DNA of 44,251 bases, taken from contig JAUXUM010000104.1 in assembly GCA_030680995.1 (NCBI GenBank), positions 1 to 44,251 of the forward strand. Direction: 5' to 3'. Made by a program: the position numbers and the translations under genes. Source of the DNA: Devosia sp. (GTDB taxonomy: Bacteria; Pseudomonadota; Alphaproteobacteria; Rhizobiales; Devosiaceae). Of this stretch, positions 17,028-24,856 are shown piece by piece (position 1 is the first letter of the stretch; every line of letters starts with the position of its first letter). The notes under the pieces are model-generated. The model saw nothing but the letters and a program-made list of their open reading frames with translations. It had not been told where the DNA came from and ran no database searches.

Positions 17028-18158
17028 CTAGCTGCTCAGCCCCCCGAACAGCGTCGGCAAATCCAGCGGCTTGAAGCCGTAATGGTCGAGCCAGCGCTTG
17101 TCGGCATCGAAGAAGGCCCGCAGGTCCGGCATGCCGTATTTGAGCATGGCCAGCCGGTCGATCCCCATGCCCCAGGCGAAGCCCTGATAGACGTCGGGAT
17201 CGAGCCCGCAATTACGCAGCACGTTGGGGTGCACCATGCCGCAGCCCAGGATCTCGAGCCAGTCGGCGCCTTCGCCGATCCTGATCTCGCTGCCGGAGCG
17301 GTCGCATTGCACGTCGACCTCCATCGAGGGCTCGGTGAAAGGGAAGAAGCTGGGGCGGAAGCGGGTGACGACGCTCTCGACCTCGAAGAAGGCCTTGAGG
17401 AATTCTTCCAGCACCCAGCGCAACTGGCCGATATGGCTCGACTTGTCGATCACCAGCCCCTCGACCTGATGGAACATCGGGGTATGGGTCTGGTCGCTGT
17501 CGTGCCGGTAGGTGCGGCCGGGCATGATGACCCGGATGGGCGGGGCCATGGCCTCGGTGAGATAGGGCGCGGCGGGCTTCTGCTTGCTCTTCTGCATCAC
17601 CCGGATCTGCACCGGCGAGGTGTGGGTGCGCAGCACCTTTTTCACCCCGTCGGGGCCGGGCGCCATGAAGAAGGTGTCGTGCATCTCGCGCGCCGGATGC
17701 CCCTCGGGGAAATTGAGCGCGGTGAAGTTGAGATAGTCGGTCTCGATATCGGGGCCTTCGGCGATGCGGAAGCCCATGTCCGAGAAGATCGCGGTGATCT
17801 CGTCCCAGACCTGGCTGACCGGGTGGATGCGGCCTTCGGCGGTCGGCGCCGGCCGTACCGGCAGGGTGACGTCGACCCGCTCGGCGATCAGCCGCGCTTC
17901 GAGCGCCCTGGCCCTGAGTTCCTCGGCGCGCTTTTCGATTTCGGCGGCAATCTCGTTCTTGAGCCCGTTGATGGCCGGCCCGGCGGTCCTGCGCGCCTCG
18001 GGCGGCATGGTGCCGAGCGAAGCCAGCAGCGCCGAGACCGACCCCTTCTTGCCCAGCGCGGCGATGCGCACGGCTTCGACCGCCTGTTCGGTTTCCGCCG
18101 TGGCGATGGCGGCGGAGAGGTCGGTGCGCAGGGTTTCGATTTGGACGTCGAGCGACAT
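17028..18158 (-). CDS. pheS: Phenylalanine-tRNA ligase alpha subunit
   Basis: From ATG 18158 ([20 protein letters not shown]) the product is 376 residues. An N-terminal coiled coil (about 1-85) precedes the class II synthetase core. Motif 2 lies around [12 protein letters not shown] and [19 protein letters not shown], the active-site loop around [11 protein letters not shown], and motif 3 is [18 protein letters not shown]. It activates phenylalanine and pairs with PheT. Twelve further residues are open upstream, but MSLD is the usual N-terminus. A hairpin terminator separates it from rplT and could act as an attenuator. Confidence 0.96.
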   Translation of the reverse strand: MSLDVQIETLRTDLSAAIATAETEQAVEAVRIAALGKKGSVSALLASLGTMPPEARRTAGPAINGLKNEIAAEIEKRAEELRARALEARLIAERVDVTLPVRPAPTAEGRIHPVSQVWDEITAIFSDMGFRIAEGPDIETDYLNFTALNFPEGHPAREMHDTFFMAPGPDGVKKVLRTHTSPVQIRVMQKSKQKPAAPYLTEAMAPPIRVIMPGRTYRHDSDQTHTPMFHQVEGLVIDKSSHIGQLRWVLEEFLKAFFEVESVVTRFRPSFFPFTEPSMEVDVQCDRSGSEIRIGEGADWLEILGCGMVHPNVLRNCGLDPDVYQGFAWGMGIDRLAMLKYGMPDLRAFFDADKRWLDHYGFKPLDLPTLFGGLSS

Positions 18159-18197
18159 GAGACGGGTTCCGGTTGGAGCGGCAATGGGTAACAAACG

Positions 18198-18239
18198 AAA
18201 AAGCCCCGCGCCATCCCGAATTGGGGCGGCGCAAGGCTT
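18198..18239 (-). terminator. Rho-independent terminator or attenuator between rplT and pheS
   Basis: On the minus strand GCCTTGCGCCGCCCC, a short AATTC loop and GGGATGGCGCGGGGC form a strong stem followed by TTTTTCG. It lies 31 bp after the rplT stop and 40 bp before the pheS start. It may simply end the ribosomal-protein transcript or attenuate pheS expression. No Phe-rich leader peptide was found. Confidence 0.8.
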
Positions 18240-18269
18240 AGCGTGAGGCCTCGGAAAAGGCGAGAGGTG

Positions 18270-18671
18270 TTAGGCCGTGACCCGGCTGTGGGTGGTCTGC
18301 TCGACCCCCTCCAGATAACCCAGCGCCTGCTTGGCCTGCGCGACGAGCGCGGCAAAAGCCTGCGGTTCGGTGATCGCCAGATCCGACAGCACCTTGCGGT
18401 CGACCGCGACCTCGGCCTTGCTGAGGCCATCGATAAATCGCCCATAGGTCAGCCCGTAATCGCGGACCGCGGCATTGATGCGCTGGATCCACAGGGCGCG
18501 GAAATTGCGCTTCTTCACCCGGCGGTCGCGATAGGCATACTGGCCGGCCTTTTCGACCGCCTGCTTGGCGACGCGGATGGTCGACTTGCGGCGGCCGTAA
18601 TAGCCCTCGGCGGCTTTCAGGACTTTCTTGTGGCGGGCGTGAGCGGTAACGCCTCTTTTAACGCGTGACAT
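18270..18671 (-). CDS. rplT: 50S ribosomal protein L20 (bL20)
   Basis: The 133-residue, very basic protein begins [20 protein letters not shown] and contains [20 protein letters not shown] and [18 protein letters not shown], all typical of bL20. It binds 23S rRNA early in large-subunit assembly. It follows rpmI by 53 bp in the conserved rpmI-rplT order and is closed by a hairpin terminator before pheS. Confidence 0.98.
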   Translation of the reverse strand: MSRVKRGVTAHARHKKVLKAAEGYYGRRKSTIRVAKQAVEKAGQYAYRDRRVKKRNFRALWIQRINAAVRDYGLTYGRFIDGLSKAEVAVDRKVLSDLAITEPQAFAALVAQAKQALGYLEGVEQTTHSRVTA

Positions 18672-18724
18672 GTGTCAGGTTCCTTACTTCAATTGGCCTG
18701 GCGCGCTGGGCGCCGCCGGATGCG

Positions 18725-18925
18725 TTAGCGGTTGTAGGGCATGTACCATTTGACGAGACTTTCATCGCCCTTCTTGAGCACCTTGGTGCCCCGCTGGCCG
18801 CGAATGTAGTCCCCGCTGTGGTTGATCAGCCGGTGCCGCTTGCCCGCGACGCCCGATTTGACGCGGCCGGTCGCAGTCATCTTGAAGCGCTTCTTGGCGC
18901 CTGACTTGGTCTTCATCTTTGGCAT
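18725..18925 (-). CDS. rpmI: 50S ribosomal protein L35 (bL35)
   Basis: From ATG 18925 the product is 66 residues: [20 protein letters not shown] followed by [16 protein letters not shown], the standard bL35 sequence and length. A longer open frame to 18982 is ignored because MPKMKTKS is the universal N-terminus. In most bacteria infC lies directly upstream; here infC is about 3.8 kb away with several accessory genes between. Confidence 0.98.
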   Translation of the reverse strand: MPKMKTKSGAKKRFKMTATGRVKSGVAGKRHRLINHSGDYIRGQRGTKVLKKGDESLVKWYMPYNR

Positions 18926-19120
18926 TTTGCTGTCCTTGCATCTAGGGCGGTCCCGGAGGACCACGCATTCAAAGACCGCCACGGCATGCCTTTCGGCCGG
19001 GCGGCCCGGAGAAGTGCCGGTTTATAGGGGGAGAGGCAGGGGAGCGCAAGGGGGGCGAATGCGCGGCTGGCGCCTCGACATTCATCGGCCGTTGGTTGTT
19101 GCTCGCCGAGGGTGCCGTAG

Positions 19121-19190
19121 CGCCCCCTCACCCGGATCGCGAAGGGCGATCCGGCCTCTCCCCCAAGGGAAAGGTAGCCCGCGCCCGGCC
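19121..19190. repeat. Dispersed CCCTCACCC/CTCTCCCC repeat
   Basis: CCCCCTCACCCGGATCGCG, AGGGCGATCCGGCCTCTCCC and CCAAGGGAAAGG repeat the pattern of the elements near 2400 and 4393. It sits in the gap between rpmI and the MarR gene. Confidence 0.6.
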
Positions 19191-19235
19191 CTTTCGGACG
19201 GTTTCCACCATCCACGCGATCAATGTCGATTCCGC

Positions 19236-19658
19236 CTAGGCCTGCTTGAACCCGCGGGCCAGCTCCTCCAACTGATCCAGCAGGTTTGCCCGCTCCGTGC
19301 GGGTGAGTTCGGCCAGGGCGCGCCGGTCGATGGCCTCGGCGATCTGGGCGGCGCGGGGCAGGGCTGCTCGCGCCCGCCCGGTGAGGTAGAGCCCCTGCGA
19401 GCGGCCACCCTTCGACCGCCGCTCGATCCAGCCCATCGCCTCGAGCCCGCTCAGCGTCCGCGCGACGCCCGGCTGCTCCAAACCGAGCCGGTTCACCAAC
19501 TCCTTCTGCGTCATGCCCTCGGCGGCGGATATCTCGATCAGCGCCGTGAACTGGGCCGGCAGCAGGCCCAGCGGGGTCAGCCCTTCGCGCAGCTGGTTGG
19601 AGAGCAGCCGCGCCAGCTGGGCGGAAAGATAGCCCAGCGTCTGCTTGTGCTCGAACAT
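19236..19658 (-). CDS. MarR-family transcriptional regulator
   Basis: From ATG 19658 the product is 140 residues with a winged-helix core: LPAQFTALIEISAAEGMTQK, the recognition helix in ELVNRLGLEQPGVARTLSGL and the wing around IERRSKGGRSQGLYLTGRA. A GGGGGAG site lies about 7 bp before this ATG; upstream codons in the same frame look non-coding. MarR dimers usually repress a nearby gene and respond to a small ligand. The target is not evident: the neighbours are a ribosomal protein gene and a nucleotidyltransferase. Confidence 0.88.
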   Translation of the reverse strand: MFEHKQTLGYLSAQLARLLSNQLREGLTPLGLLPAQFTALIEISAAEGMTQKELVNRLGLEQPGVARTLSGLEAMGWIERRSKGGRSQGLYLTGRARAALPRAAQIAEAIDRRALAELTRTERANLLDQLEELARGFKQA

Positions 19659-19754
19659 TGCAACTCCCCCTGGCGCAGCCGGCGACGCAGCTAGGATAGC
19701 ATGTTGTTTCCGGAATTTGAATCGGCGGACCCGCTCTAACTCTTTGTCTTGGCG

Positions 19755-19797
19755 CATGATCTTGTCCGAAAAGTCCGCAACTTTTCGGGATCGCGCC
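19755..19797. repeat. Short palindromic dispersed repeat
   Basis: GCATGATCTTGTCCGAAAAG, TCCGCAACTTTTCGGGATCG form the CCGAAAAG...CTTTTCGG hairpin that recurs across Hyphomicrobiales genomes. It abuts the stop codon of the nucleotidyltransferase gene. Confidence 0.7.
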
Positions 19798-20583
19798 CTA
19801 GCGGACGATCTCCTGCCAGGAGCGGCCGGCGCGGGTATAGCGGGCGGCCTCGCACACGGTCTCCTTCTGCGCGGCGGTCATCTGGTCGGAGGCGATGTTG
19901 TTGGCGTTGGCCGGATCGAGCAGGCTGCGCGCCGCGAACAGGGTCTCCAGGTAGCCCAGGACCGCCCAGACATTGTCGGCCAGGTCGCCCCCAGGCGGGC
20001 GGCGGCGCAGGGCGGCGAGCACGGCCAGCTCGAGATTGAAGGAGGGCAGATCGAGACCCTGCTGGTCGCGCCAGAGCTTGAGGATGCGAACTTCGTCGCG
20101 CCGGCCGCAGGCGATGATGTCGAGCACGTGCTGGGTGAGGTTGGTGGTCAGCGTCTTGCCGGTGCGGCGCTGGAACAGGACATGGTCGTCAACGCTGAGC
20201 GCGACGCGGCGCGCCGGCACAATGTCGACGCCCACCCCATCCAATTGCACCCGGATCGAGACATCGCGCCTTGCCGGCTCGAGGCCGGCATCGCCGAGTG
20301 CCACGAACAGCGTCTCGTAGACATCGCGCATCGAATAGTTGGCCGCGGGCGACAAAGAAACGAGAAAATCAATCGCCGTCCCGGAGCGGTTGGCGGTGCC
20401 TTTCTCAAAGGCGCCAGTGGGATAGACTTCGACCAGGTGGCGACCGGCCCACCTTCGGCAAATATCCTCGATTCCGGTCTCGTATTGACGCAGCGGCGAC
20501 TGCATCCCCCCGTCGACAAGTTCACGCCCGAGAATGTCGCGCAGATAACCGGTCGCGGTCGCGTTCACTGCTATCTCACTCAT
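19798..20583 (-). CDS. OAS/CCA-type nucleotidyltransferase-like protein with altered catalytic motif
   Basis: From ATG 20583 the product is 261 residues. It resembles the stand-alone bacterial nucleotidyltransferases of the 2'-5'-OAS/CD-NTase fold. The N-terminal half reads YPTGAFEKGTANRSGTAIDF, where the family normally has a GS...DxD arrangement; here Ser is Ala and the first Asp of the metal-binding pair is Ala. The third acid (VGVDIVPAR) is kept. The C-terminal half keeps RILKLWRDQQGLDLPSFNLE and LLDPANANNIASDQMT. The reduced acid set suggests weak or no nucleotide transfer, or another role. No CBASS effector gene is adjacent. It lies between MarR and the sulfur genes. Confidence 0.75.
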   Translation of the reverse strand: MSEIAVNATATGYLRDILGRELVDGGMQSPLRQYETGIEDICRRWAGRHLVEVYPTGAFEKGTANRSGTAIDFLVSLSPAANYSMRDVYETLFVALGDAGLEPARRDVSIRVQLDGVGVDIVPARRVALSVDDHVLFQRRTGKTLTTNLTQHVLDIIACGRRDEVRILKLWRDQQGLDLPSFNLELAVLAALRRRPPGGDLADNVWAVLGYLETLFAARSLLDPANANNIASDQMTAAQKETVCEAARYTRAGRSWQEIVR

Positions 20584-20590
20584 GAGGTGT

Positions 20591-20607
20591 AAATTTACTT
20601 CAAATTT
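20591..20607. promoter_or_regulatory. AT-rich inverted repeat before the nucleotidyltransferase start
   Basis: AAATTTACTTCAAATTT has AAATTT arms in an otherwise GC-rich region, 8-24 bp upstream of the ATG at 20583. It could be an operator, perhaps for the neighbouring MarR protein, but that is a guess. The rest of the spacer to 20843 shows nothing I can name. Confidence 0.3.
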
Positions 20608-20843
20608 GCCGTAAAATACAGGGTAGACGGCACGGCTTGCGCTCACATGGTTAGCAGCGGCGCATGACAGTTGAACGATACGGACGAACACCGCCCGTAT
20701 CGGTCTCCTATTCTTTCAGCCCGGCCGCGAGGCCGCCGTCAACCGGATCCACCGGCAGGCCAGGCGACGCCGGCCCCGGCCGGCGTGGCGGCGCGGCGTG
20801 ATTGCCTTGCTTGGTTGGGGAACGGTTGAGCCAGCCGGCAGAC

Positions 20844-20869
20844 GAAAAAGGCGGCCCAATGGACCGCCC
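20844..20869 (-). terminator. Rho-independent terminator after the rhodanese gene
   Basis: On the minus strand GGGCGGTCC-ATT-GGGCCGCC forms a stem followed by TTTTTC, 25 bp after the rhodanese stop. It ends the blh-rhodanese transcript. Confidence 0.8.
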
Positions 20870-20893
20870 TCTTGTCGTTCCGCTGCTGCGAGT

Positions 20894-21265
20894 CTACCGC
20901 TCGATGGGGCCGCCGGCGGCGACCCACTGGCCGAAGCCGCCCCGCAGATTGGCGAGATTGTCGTAGCCCATGCCGGCAAGCTGCTGGGCGGCGACGCCCG
21001 ACCGCATGCCCGAGGCGCAGACGAGGACGATCTTCTTGCCGCTGTCGACCGCCGGCAGCAGCCCGCCGCCCTGCGGCTTGGCGAAGTTGGCGAGGCCCGG
21101 GAGCGGGGCGCGCAAGGCGCCCCTGATGGTGCCGGAACGGGCGATCTCGTCCGCCCCGCGCACATCGACGAAGACCACATCCGGGCGGCCGTGCAGCCGC
21201 GCCGCTTCGGCGGCGGCGAGGGTTTCGATCGATGCGGTGTTTCGCTTGAAGAGGTTGTTGAACAC
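20894..21265 (-). CDS. Rhodanese-like sulfurtransferase
   Basis: The 123-residue single-domain rhodanese has VVFVDVRGADEIARSGTIRG (CH2A-like region) and the active-site loop CASGMRSG with the catalytic Cys. It moves sulfane sulfur from a persulfide to an acceptor in the cytoplasm. It follows the persulfide dioxygenase gene by 43 bp on the same strand and is closed by a terminator, so the two form an operon. In known BigR regulons the dioxygenase and rhodanese act together to clear hydrogen sulfide-derived persulfide. An N-terminal stretch MFNNLFKRNT is typical of this subgroup. Confidence 0.92.
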   Translation of the reverse strand: MFNNLFKRNTASIETLAAAEAARLHGRPDVVFVDVRGADEIARSGTIRGALRAPLPGLANFAKPQGGGLLPAVDSGKKIVLVCASGMRSGVAAQQLAGMGYDNLANLRGGFGQWVAAGGPIER

Positions 21266-21308
21266 TGGTTGGACCTTCTGTTGTGATGGGTTGGTGGAAG
21301 AACCGCCG

Positions 21309-22202
21309 TCAGGCGGGCAGGCCTACGCCGGGCCGGCGCGGCTTGACCGGCACCATGAGATAGTGGACGCCATTGGCTTCGGCAGGCGGGAAGCGGCCGG
21401 CGCGGATGTTGACCTGGATGGAGGGCAGCAGCAGCACCGGAGCGGCGAGCGTTGCGTCACGGGCCGAGCGCATGGCCACGAACTGTTCCTCGCCGACCCC
21501 CTTGCCCACGTGCACATTGGCGTCGCGCTCCTCGCGGACGGTGGTTTCCCAGGCATAGGCGTCGCGGCCGGGTGCCTTGTAGTCGTGGCACATGAACAGC
21601 CGGGTTTCTGGCGGCAGCGCCAACAGCCGCTGGATCGAGCGGAAAAGCCTGTGGGCGTCCCCGCCGGGGAAATCGGCGCGGGCCGTGCCGTAGTCGGGCA
21701 TGAACAGCGTATCGCCGACGAACACGGCGTCCCCGATGCGGTAGCTCACATCGGCCGGCGTATGGCCGGGGGTGAACAGCACCTCGACCTCGAGACCGCC
21801 CACGGCGAAGCGCTCGCGATCGGCGAAGAGGTGGTCGAAGTCGCTGCCGTCGGTCTTGAGGTCGGTGGCGTTGAACACGGGGCGGAAGATGGCCTGCACT
21901 TCCTTGATGTGCTCGCCGATGCCGATGCGTGCCCCGGTACGGCCCTTGATAAAAGGCGCGCCCGAGAGGTGGTCGGCATGGGCATGGGTTTCGAGCGCCC
22001 ATTCGATGGTCAATCCGCGGCGGGTCGCCTCGGCGAGGATCTTCTCCACCGACGTGGTATCCACCTGGCCCGACTTGTGGTCGTAGTCGAGCACCGGATC
22101 GATCACCAGCGCCTTGCGGCTCTGCGGATCAGCGACGAGATAGCTCACCGTATTGGTCGGCTCATCGAAGAAAGCTTCGATGAGGGGCTTGGTAGTGGAC
22201 AT
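21309..22202 (-). CDS. blh: Blh: metallo-beta-lactamase-fold persulfide dioxygenase
   Basis: The 297-residue protein has the MBL motif ETHAHADHLSGAPF (HxHxDH), then LFTPGHTPADVSY, FVGDTLFMPDYGTARADFPG and LFMCHDYK, which supply the remaining His/Asp iron ligands of the ETHE1/Blh group. These enzymes oxidise glutathione persulfide to sulfite and glutathione. In Agrobacterium and Xylella the gene is controlled by BigR. Here a bigR-like gene is divergent, with an 83-bp shared spacer containing a palindrome. The rhodanese follows in the same direction. Confidence 0.92.
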   Translation of the reverse strand: MSTTKPLIEAFFDEPTNTVSYLVADPQSRKALVIDPVLDYDHKSGQVDTTSVEKILAEATRRGLTIEWALETHAHADHLSGAPFIKGRTGARIGIGEHIKEVQAIFRPVFNATDLKTDGSDFDHLFADRERFAVGGLEVEVLFTPGHTPADVSYRIGDAVFVGDTLFMPDYGTARADFPGGDAHRLFRSIQRLLALPPETRLFMCHDYKAPGRDAYAWETTVREERDANVHVGKGVGEEQFVAMRSARDATLAAPVLLLPSIQVNIRAGRFPPAEANGVHYLMVPVKPRRPGVGLPA

Positions 22203-22234
22203 TTCCGGCTCCTCGGTTGGGGATGCTGGTTGAC

Positions 22235-22275
22235 ATATATATAAGGTGTTTCTAAATTAGCAATACCTAATATAC
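22235..22275. promoter_or_regulatory. Candidate BigR operator in the blh/bigR divergent spacer
   Basis: CTAAATTAG is a perfect palindrome at 22252-22260, flanked by TAAGGTGTTT and CAATACCTAA, which are inverted with 7 of 10 positions matching, and by outer TATATA/TATA tracts. It is the only AT-rich stretch in the area and is shared by the two divergent promoters. Known BigR boxes are AT-rich imperfect palindromes at this place. Confidence 0.7.
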
Positions 22276-22285
22276 GAGGAACAGC

Positions 22286-22600
22286 ATGGAAACCGCGCAA
22301 CTTGGAGAACTCGAGGGCAAGGCCGGGCAGATCGCGGGAATCCTGCGGGCGCTGGGCAACGATGCCCGCCTGCTCCTGCTCTGCCGGCTGGTGCGGCATG
22401 GCGAGGTGACCGCCGGCTCGCTGATCGGCACGGCCGGCCTCAGCCAGTCGGCGCTGTCGCAGCATTTGGCGCGGATGCGCGAGGAAGGGATCGTCGCCTA
22501 TCGGCGCGAGGGCCAGACGCTCTGGTACCGCATCGCCGATCCGCGCATCGAGGAACTGATCGGCACCCTCTACAACCTCTATTGCGGGGTCGATGCGTGA
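22286..22600 (+). CDS. bigR: BigR/SqrR-like ArsR-family persulfide sensor
   Basis: The 104-residue ArsR winged-helix protein has ILRALGNDARLLLLCRLVRH, the recognition helix SQSALSQHLARMREEGIVAY and wing RREGQTLWYRI. Two cysteines at residues 33 and 100 match the pair that BigR and SqrR use to form a disulfide or polysulfide bridge, which releases DNA. It would repress blh, rhodanese and itself until sulfane sulfur builds up. Divergent position from blh and the palindrome between them support this. Confidence 0.88.
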   Translation: METAQLGELEGKAGQIAGILRALGNDARLLLLCRLVRHGEVTAGSLIGTAGLSQSALSQHLARMREEGIVAYRREGQTLWYRIADPRIEELIGTLYNLYCGVDA

Positions 22601-22713
22601 CCGTTGCGGACCTGCCCGCGGCAGGCTCGGGGTCTCTGGCCGGGCTTGTTCTCGGCCCGGCCGCCGGCGGCTGGACCGTTTGGCGCAACCTTGCGGCCCA
22701 GGGGCTCGCCTGA
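22597..22713 (+). CDS. Possible 38-residue hydrophobic peptide or relic
   Basis: A GTG at 22597 overlaps the bigR stop as GTGA and opens a 38-codon frame with a hydrophobic middle (LAGLVLGPAAGGWTVWRNLA). Known bigR operons carry YeeE/YedE-like membrane transporters at this place, so it may be a remnant of one, but similarity is too short to assert. It could also be chance. Confidence 0.25.
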   Translation: MTVADLPAAGSGSLAGLVLGPAAGGWTVWRNLAAQGLA

Positions 22714-22726
22714 GCCACCCGCAAAC

Positions 22727-22753
22727 GAAAAGGGCGGCCCCATGGACCGCGCC
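22727..22753 (-). terminator. Rho-independent terminator after infC
   Basis: On the minus strand GGCGCGGTCC-ATG-GGGCCGCCC forms a stem followed by TTTTCG, 22 bp after the infC stop. It shows that infC is not cotranscribed with rpmI in this genome. Confidence 0.75.
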
Positions 22754-22774
22754 AATGCGTTCGCGCCGCTGCGC

Positions 22775-23311
22775 CTATTTCGGCGCCAGCACCATCACCA
22801 TCTGCCGGCCTTCCGAACGCGGGGCCGATTCGACCTTGGCCACCGGCTCGAAGGTGTCGCGCACCTTGAGCAGCAGTTCCATGCCCAGTTCCTGGTGCGC
22901 CATTTCGCGGCCCCGGAAGCGCATGGTCACCTTCACCCGGTCGCCTTCGTCGAGGAACCGGCTCACCGCCTTCATCTTGGTCTCGTAATCATGGGTGTCG
23001 ATGTTGGGGCGGAGCTGGATCTCCTTGACCTCGATCACCTTCTGCTTCTTGCGCGCTTCGGCCGCCTTCTTCTGGGCGGCATATTTGAAGCGCCCGAGAT
23101 CGAGCATCTTGGCGACGGGCGGAACGGCATTGGGAGAGATCAGAACCAGATCGAGGCCCAGTTCCTGGGCCATGACGATGGCGTCCCGCGTGCCGACGAC
23201 GCCTTTGTTGTCACCTTCAGCATCGATCAATTGGACGTCGGGGCTGGAAATATCCTCGTTCGAAAGCGGCCCTTCTTTTTGGGGCGCGACGGGTCTCATG
23301 GGACGGCGAAT
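22775..23311 (-). CDS. infC: Translation initiation factor IF-3 (ATT start)
   Basis: The product is about 178 residues: the N-domain contains [20 protein letters not shown] and [20 protein letters not shown], the linker [18 protein letters not shown], and the C-domain [21 protein letters not shown]-3 binds 30S and checks start codons. The start is most likely the ATT at 23311, giving [22 protein letters not shown] site lies 9-10 bp before it, while the first ATG (23299) is over 20 bp away. An ATT start matches the known infC autoregulation, where IF-3 rejects its own rare start codon. Confidence 0.93.
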   Translation of the reverse strand: MRRPMRPVAPQKEGPLSNEDISSPDVQLIDAEGDNKGVVGTRDAIVMAQELGLDLVLISPNAVPPVAKMLDLGRFKYAAQKKAAEARKKQKVIEVKEIQLRPNIDTHDYETKMKAVSRFLDEGDRVKVTMRFRGREMAHQELGMELLLKVRDTFEPVAKVESAPRSEGRQMVMVLAPK

Positions 23312-23501
23312 GGCTGGCGATCCTTCAATTGTTACCAGAGTGGCGAAAGAAGCCGTAAAATCGTGACTCACCTACAATAAGTCAACAGCCAAACGCGCAG
23401 ATGGACCGTGGCCGTCCGATTAAATGCGGGACGGTGTTGCGCGGTTGCGCCGGTGCCCGTCCCATTGCATGAGAGGGCGTCGAAACGGTGGAGCCGACGT
23501 C

Positions 23502-24305
23502 ATGCCCGATCCCCAGCATCTGAGCCTTGCGGTCGGCACCGGCGCCGGGGTGCGCCGGATCGCGGTGCTGCGGCGCCCCGGCAAGGCGCCCGGCCTGTTC
23601 TGGCTCGGCGGCTACCGCTCCGACATGGCCGGCGGCAAGGCAACGGCGCTCGACCGGTATGGCGCCGCCCGCGGCCTCGCGGTCACCCGCTTCGACTATT
23701 CGGGCCACGGAAGTTCTGGCGGCGATTTCCTCGAGGGCACAATCAGCCGCTGGCTCGAGGAGGCTCTGGTTGTCTTCGCCGCCACGGAAGGCCCGCAGAT
23801 CGTCGCCGGCTCCTCGATGGGGGGCTGGCTGGCGCTGCTGCTCAACCGGGCCATTCGCGCCGCTGGGGGCGACCGGGTCAAGGCGCTGATCCTCATCGCT
23901 CCGGCGGCCGACATGACCGAAGAGCTGATGCGCAAGACCTTCACCAAGAAGGAACTGAAGTCGCTCGAGGAGCGCGGCCTGGTCGAGCAGCCGTCGGAAT
24001 ATTCCGGCGAGCCCTACCCGATCACCGCCGGGCTGATCGAGGATGGCGCCCGGCACCTGATGCTCGGCAAGGGCATCGTGACCGGCTGCCCCGTCACCAT
24101 CCTCCAGGGCGGGCGCGACAGGGACGTGCCCAAAGAGCACGCGCTGAAGCTCCTCGCGCACCTGCTCTCCGACCCGGTGACCTTCACCCTCGTCCCCGAC
24201 GGCGACCACCGGCTCAGCCGCGACCAGGACCTGCGGCTGCTGGAGGCGGCGGTGGAGCGGGCCATCGCCGACGCCGTGCCGCCGCAGCCGTCGCTGGAGC
24301 TGTGA
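23502..24305 (+). CDS. ABHD10-like alpha/beta hydrolase
   Basis: From ATG 23502 the product is 267 residues. LFWLGGYRSDMAGGKATALD and FDYSGHGSSGGDFLEGTISR closely follow the ABHD10 group (acyl-protein thioesterase or acyl-glucuronide esterase). The nucleophile elbow is GSSMGGWL, the acid is probably in LQGGRDRDVP and the His in VPDGDHRLS. It hydrolyses ester or thioester bonds in the cytoplasm; the real substrate is unknown. It is divergent from infC and stands alone. Confidence 0.85.
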   Translation: MPDPQHLSLAVGTGAGVRRIAVLRRPGKAPGLFWLGGYRSDMAGGKATALDRYGAARGLAVTRFDYSGHGSSGGDFLEGTISRWLEEALVVFAATEGPQIVAGSSMGGWLALLLNRAIRAAGGDRVKALILIAPAADMTEELMRKTFTKKELKSLEERGLVEQPSEYSGEPYPITAGLIEDGARHLMLGKGIVTGCPVTILQGGRDRDVPKEHALKLLAHLLSDPVTFTLVPDGDHRLSRDQDLRLLEAAVERAIADAVPPQPSLEL

Positions 24306-24475
24306 GGGGGAGGAGGAAGGCATACCAGGCTGACACTTGCAGTACGTCGCCGAGCCCAATCTACCACAAACCTTCACCCTCGGCGTTTTCGCTTGCTCAC
24401 CCAACCGCCGGAATGACGCCTGTGGGTGGGGCTGGATAGGTGCAGATTCTGCGCTCGGACCAGCCGGTGCAAATC

Positions 24476-24775
24476 TCACTGCACGATTTGGTCCCACAGA
24501 TCGTCCCACCCCGGGTTCATCGCCTCGATCAGTTCCACCTTCCACGCCCGGCGCCACTCCTTGAGCCGCTTCTCGCGGGTGATGGCGGTGTCGGCGTTGC
24601 CATGCAGCTCGTACCAGACGAGCTGAGTGACGTTGTAGCGGTCGGTGAAGCTCCCGGGGAGGATGTAGTTGCGATGCAGCCAGACACGGCCGACGAGGTC
24701 GGAGGTGACGCCGATGTAGATCGTGCCATGCTTGCCGCTCGCCATCATGTAGACGCAGAAAAGCTTCTCCCGCAC
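24476..24775 (-). CDS. GIY-YIG nuclease-superfamily small protein
   Basis: The 99-residue protein has the UvrC-like N-terminal nuclease fold: CVYMMASGKHGTIYIGVTSD carries the GIY-YIG strands, followed by LVGRVWLHRN (Arg), YNVTQLVWYELH and the late Glu in AITREKRLKEWRRAWKVELI. Stand-alone proteins like this are common in alphaproteobacteria, often in several copies, and their target is unknown. No operon partner is evident: an 81-bp gap separates it from the acetyltransferase gene upstream, and the spacer downstream to 24306 shows nothing recognisable. Confidence 0.9.
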   Translation of the reverse strand: MREKLFCVYMMASGKHGTIYIGVTSDLVGRVWLHRNYILPGSFTDRYNVTQLVWYELHGNADTAITREKRLKEWRRAWKVELIEAMNPGWDDLWDQIVQ

Positions 24776-24856
24776 CGGAGCCTCCCGTGCGGAGGCTAGC
24801 TTCGAGGAAGGTAGCGAGTCACCTTGGGAGGATGACGTAGGCGCAAGGTGGGTGGG

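Noticed and set aside
19798-22600. Nucleotidyltransferase with neighbours as a CBASS-type defence system
   Set aside because: There is no effector, no Cap2/Cap3-like gene and no HORMA/TRIP gene nearby; the following genes are sulfur metabolism, and the catalytic motif is altered.
24306-24475. Possible small gene between the ABHD10-like and GIY-YIG genes
   Set aside because: No frame shows a start with a ribosome site or protein-like composition.
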